A stretch of DNA of 64,000 nt from Desulfonauticus submarinus (GTDB taxonomy: Bacteria > Desulfobacterota > Desulfovibrionia > Desulfovibrionales > Desulfonatronovibrionaceae): NCBI RefSeq assembly GCF_900104045.1, contig NZ_FNIN01000007.1, positions 30,632-94,631 on the forward strand. The letters are read 5' to 3'. The notes under the pieces were generated by a model. That model was not told the DNA's origin and made no database searches. It worked only from the letters and a program-made list of their open reading frames with translations. Of this stretch, positions 62,230-64,000 are shown piece after piece. The position numbers and the translations under genes were made by a program. How positions within the stretch are numbered: position 1 is the first letter of the stretch; every line of letters begins with the position of its first letter.

Positions 62230-63399
62230 ATCCCAAAGGTATCTATTAAGAAATTCTTGGATGATAGTTTTAGGGAAACAATGCCCTTTGCTGTGAGTTT
62301 GACAGGAAACATTTTTAATATTTGAGAAATAATTACAAGTTAATTTTTTTTCTGCCTCAATTCTATAAGTACGCACTTCCCTTATCCCGTATGTAAATAG
62401 AAAGTTTGTAGTTGATTTTTTAATTTTTTGTTTAATTTTTTTATTATTAAATTGTTTGAATAGATTTGGTATAATGATTTGTTTATAGCCTGCCCATTCT
62501 ACCTTTTCGTTAATAATGCTAAAACCTGAAGAAATAATTGCAATATCAGGTTCTGCTTGTAATGCAGCAAGAAGTGTAGCCCTCCCGCTTTGAGAAAGAC
62601 CTGCTAGAATAATTTTATCGTATTTCTTCTTTAAATATTTTATTATAGCAATACTGTTAGTTATGTAGTATGCAGAATATGATCCTCCATAATTCAATAG
62701 ATAGGAAATTATAAAATCATAATTAAGTTTATTTTTTCCATTATGAAATGCTAATATATCTTCATTTGGTTTTATTAAAACATAGCTATCTATATTCTTG
62801 CCTAAGGCATCTATTATTCCATAATGATAATTAGATGAGTTGTTTTTATAAATTTGAGATGATTGATTTTCTCCAGAACCAGGGATGATCAGAGCGGCTA
62901 TGTGTAGATCTAACTCATTCAGTGGGGCATAGGCATAAGCATAATATTTCTCCTCATTAATTTTGTAAGACAGTTTAAGAACTTTTTCTTTACCTTGATT
63001 TATCTTTAAATATACTGCTTCAGTAATCATAATTTGTTTATAAATGTCATTATAAAAGTTATTATATGGAAATATAATAGAGTGAAGTATTCTATGTAGT
63101 TCGTCTAACGAGTTAATTGGCTTGTATATCATTTCTCCTTCGATAAGTGGATCTGTGAAGGCAACTCGTAAAAGTTCTTTTTCGCCCGAATAGACAGGTT
63201 TATTGCTAATATTTATATTTTTCTTAAAGATTATTTTTATGTCTTTAAGTATAGTAAATGGAGGCCAATGATATACACCTACCCCAACCCCATATGTGAA
63301 TGTAATTGAAAGTAGTAATAAGAAAAATACGATTTTTCTAATTTTCAAACTTTGCGTGCTTTGTATATTCGCTTTTTTCATACTATTCCCTTTTTTCAT
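62224..63399 (-). CDS. Membrane-anchored alpha/beta-hydrolase, cassette gene
   Basis: 391 residues. An N-terminal segment (KIVFFLLLLSITFTYGVGVG) anchors or exports it. The hydrolase core shows AALIIPGSGENQSS (oxyanion loop), nucleophile Ser in IILAGLSQSGRATLLA, and a likely catalytic His in THSKGHCFPKTII. The first ATG is part of the recombination core (GTTAATG), so translation starts exactly at the cassette edge; a second ATG six codons later is possible. Substrate unknown; a large gene for a cassette. Confidence 0.72.
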   Translation of the reverse strand: MKKGNSMKKANIQSTQSLKIRKIVFFLLLLSITFTYGVGVGVYHWPPFTILKDIKIIFKKNINISNKPVYSGEKELLRVAFTDPLIEGEMIYKPINSLDELHRILHSIIFPYNNFYNDIYKQIMITEAVYLKINQGKEKVLKLSYKINEEKYYAYAYAPLNELDLHIAALIIPGSGENQSSQIYKNNSSNYHYGIIDALGKNIDSYVLIKPNEDILAFHNGKNKLNYDFIISYLLNYGGSYSAYYITNSIAIIKYLKKKYDKIILAGLSQSGRATLLAALQAEPDIAIISSGFSIINEKVEWAGYKQIIIPNLFKQFNNKKIKQKIKKSTTNFLFTYGIREVRTYRIEAEKKLTCNYFSNIKNVSCQTHSKGHCFPKTIIQEFLNRYLWDR

Positions 63400-63455
63400 T
63401 AACGCTAAGGTCAGCGGCGAGCGAGTAGCGAGTCCGCTGGACCGCCTTGTTAGAT
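63397..63455 (-). repeat. attC site 6
   Basis: R'' ATCTAAC (63455-63449), R' GTTAATG (63403-63397), arms GGTCCAGCGGACTCGC and GCGAGCCGCTGACC-like in between. R'' is the complement of the core GTTAGAT at the window edge. Confidence 0.93.
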
Positions 63456-63784
63456 TACTTTATTATTTCTATAATTCTATTTATTACTTCTTGCAGCTTA
63501 TGAATTTTCAAACTACCTATTTTATATAAAATTATATCTTTATCTGCTGTAAATATTTTATTAGGTCTTATATTACTTTCTTGTCTTAAGCCTCCTGCTG
63601 CAAAGTCATCATCTTTTAGGTCTATTGCATACTTATCTTTTATATTTTTACTTGTTATTTGACACAAAATTAAATCATATCCTTCTAAATTTGAAATTAT
63701 TAATGCTGGTCTTCTTTTGCTTCCGCTTAAATCAGAAAAAGGAAAAGGAATAACCACTACATCTCCTTTTATAAATTTTTCCAT
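63455..63784 (-). CDS. PemK/MazF-type toxin
   Basis: 109 residues. GDVVVIPFPFSDLSGSKRRPALIIS is the MazF/PemK signature; ICLCQIT-like strand LILCQITSK follows. Sequence-specific mRNA endonuclease of a toxin-antitoxin pair. It overlaps the upstream antitoxin gene by 16 bases; its stop touches attC 6. Confidence 0.92.
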   Translation of the reverse strand: MEKFIKGDVVVIPFPFSDLSGSKRRPALIISNLEGYDLILCQITSKNIKDKYAIDLKDDDFAAGGLRQESNIRPNKIFTADKDIILYKIGSLKIHKLQEVINRIIEIIK

Positions 63785-63969
63785 GCTTCATCTTCCTCTG
63801 GAAGAAGCCAATCTTTTGATAGAGATTGCTCACTTAAATATAGGGTTTCTTTTCTTTGAGCTTTTAATTGCAAATATTCTATAAAATCCATTAGTTCTTT
63901 TTTATATATCAATGGTAGTTCTCGTATTTTTTCTAATAATTTTTCTTCATCTCGAAGTTCTACTTCCAT
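63769..63969 (-). CDS. Antitoxin partner of PemK-like toxin (DUF2281-like)
   Basis: 66 residues, AGGAG nine bases before ATG. The sequence LLEKIRELPLIYKKELMDFIEYL resembles DUF2281 proteins, which often precede MazF/PemK or PIN toxins. Tail LPEEDEAWKNL is probably the toxin-binding part. No DNA-binding domain is evident. Confidence 0.75.
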   Translation of the reverse strand: MEVELRDEEKLLEKIRELPLIYKKELMDFIEYLQLKAQRKETLYLSEQSLSKDWLLPEEDEAWKNL

Positions 63970-63992
63970 TTTTTGTTTTCTCCTTTTTATTA

Positions 63993-64000
63993 ATCTAACG
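63993..64000 (-). repeat. Edge of attC site 7
   Basis: CGTTAGAT (64000-63993) is the R' end of a further attC that continues past the window, so the array extends to the right. Confidence 0.75.

Larger units (their letters stand above)
58143..64000 (-). mobile_element. Integron gene-cassette array (no integrase in window)
   Basis: Five intact or IS-split attC sites (lengths about 58-73 bases excluding the IS), one degenerate site and the edge of another separate short unrelated genes, nearly all on the - strand. Each site has R'' (xxCTAAC or xxTTAAC followed by AA) and R' (GTTRRRY) boxes enclosing G+C-rich imperfect palindromes in otherwise AT-rich DNA. In five cassettes (58213-58937, 59716-60161, 60212-60800, the short 59576-59651 one, and 63449-64000) the starting core matches, exactly or nearly, the complement of the same cassette's R'' box, as expected from integrase-mediated insertion. 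The integrase and attI, if present, lie to the right of the window. Confidence 0.92.

Noticed and set aside
58143..64000. CRISPR array
   Set aside because: The repeats are 58-73 bases, imperfect palindromes of variable length, separated by genes; they are attC sites.

Overview
The window is about one-third G+C over most of its length and reads as the chromosome of a Gram-negative, motile, low-G+C sulfate-reducer-like bacterium (Desulfovibrionales / Desulfobacterota type; inferred, not proven). The reasons are a Desulfovibrio-style trimeric porin, a divergent pyruvate carboxylase with a zinc-ribbon tail, HypF ([NiFe]-hydrogenase maturation), the long form of PurQ, an NtrY/NtrX pair preceded by a DUF4390 gene, and a large CheA-CheW-CheW-receiver kinase.

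Layout. (1) 1-7444 (+): envelope block: SpoIID/LytB-like protein (cut by the window edge), TPR-amidase, TPR protein, LPP20-like exported protein, TPR-SLH lipoprotein, exported unknown, FecR-domain protein and PgsA. (2) 7630-11256 (+): oversized PEP synthase-like enzyme. (3) 11320-22188 (-): speD-speE behind a leader with a terminator and a possible 21-codon leader ORF; a BMP-type (nucleoside-like) ABC importer downstream of glpX and tkt; a porin with its own promoter. (4) 22573-28924 (+): recD2, DUF4390, ntrY, ntrX. (5) 28999-34417 (mostly -): pgeF, formyl-THF cyclo-ligase, uvrA, Cys-rich PAS kinase, plus an unlisted 55-codon gene on the + strand. (6) 34466-39385 (+): hypF, a family 9 glycosyltransferase and two small coiled-coil-type proteins; then a long imperfect hairpin, tRNA-Ser(CGA), tadA and purQ (-). 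(7) 41300-50618 (+): chemotaxis operon in which CheA/CheW/CheB/CheR/MCP are interleaved with a partner-switch set (STAS, PP2C phosphatase, RsbW-like kinase). (8) 50705-56061 (+): pyruvate carboxylase and CstA. (9) about 56070-57850: a visibly G+C-richer Na/Pi cotransporter gene that looks acquired. (10) 58143-64000: an integron gene-cassette array read on the - strand, with complete, partial and degenerate attC sites and no integrase in view.

The array carries a PIN toxin with a Phd-like antitoxin, a small membrane protein, HicB/HicA, a membrane-anchored unknown, an alpha/beta-hydrolase and a PemK toxin with its antitoxin. In most cassettes the start core (GTTRRRY) is complementary to that cassette's own attC R'' box, the expected integron signature. 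One attC is split by an IS110-family element of the IS1111 type (subterminal inverted repeats, long 3' noncoding region). That 3' region folds into what looks like a bridge/seekRNA: stem, internal loop, hairpin. Its two loop strands carry pieces of the attC target, and a second loop carries a piece of the element's own right end. The transposase is disrupted by a frameshift or deletion. This is the most interesting system in the window.

The chemotaxis/partner-switch operon, the speDE leader, the tadA-tRNA overlap and the Cys-cluster PAS kinase are the other points worth a second look.
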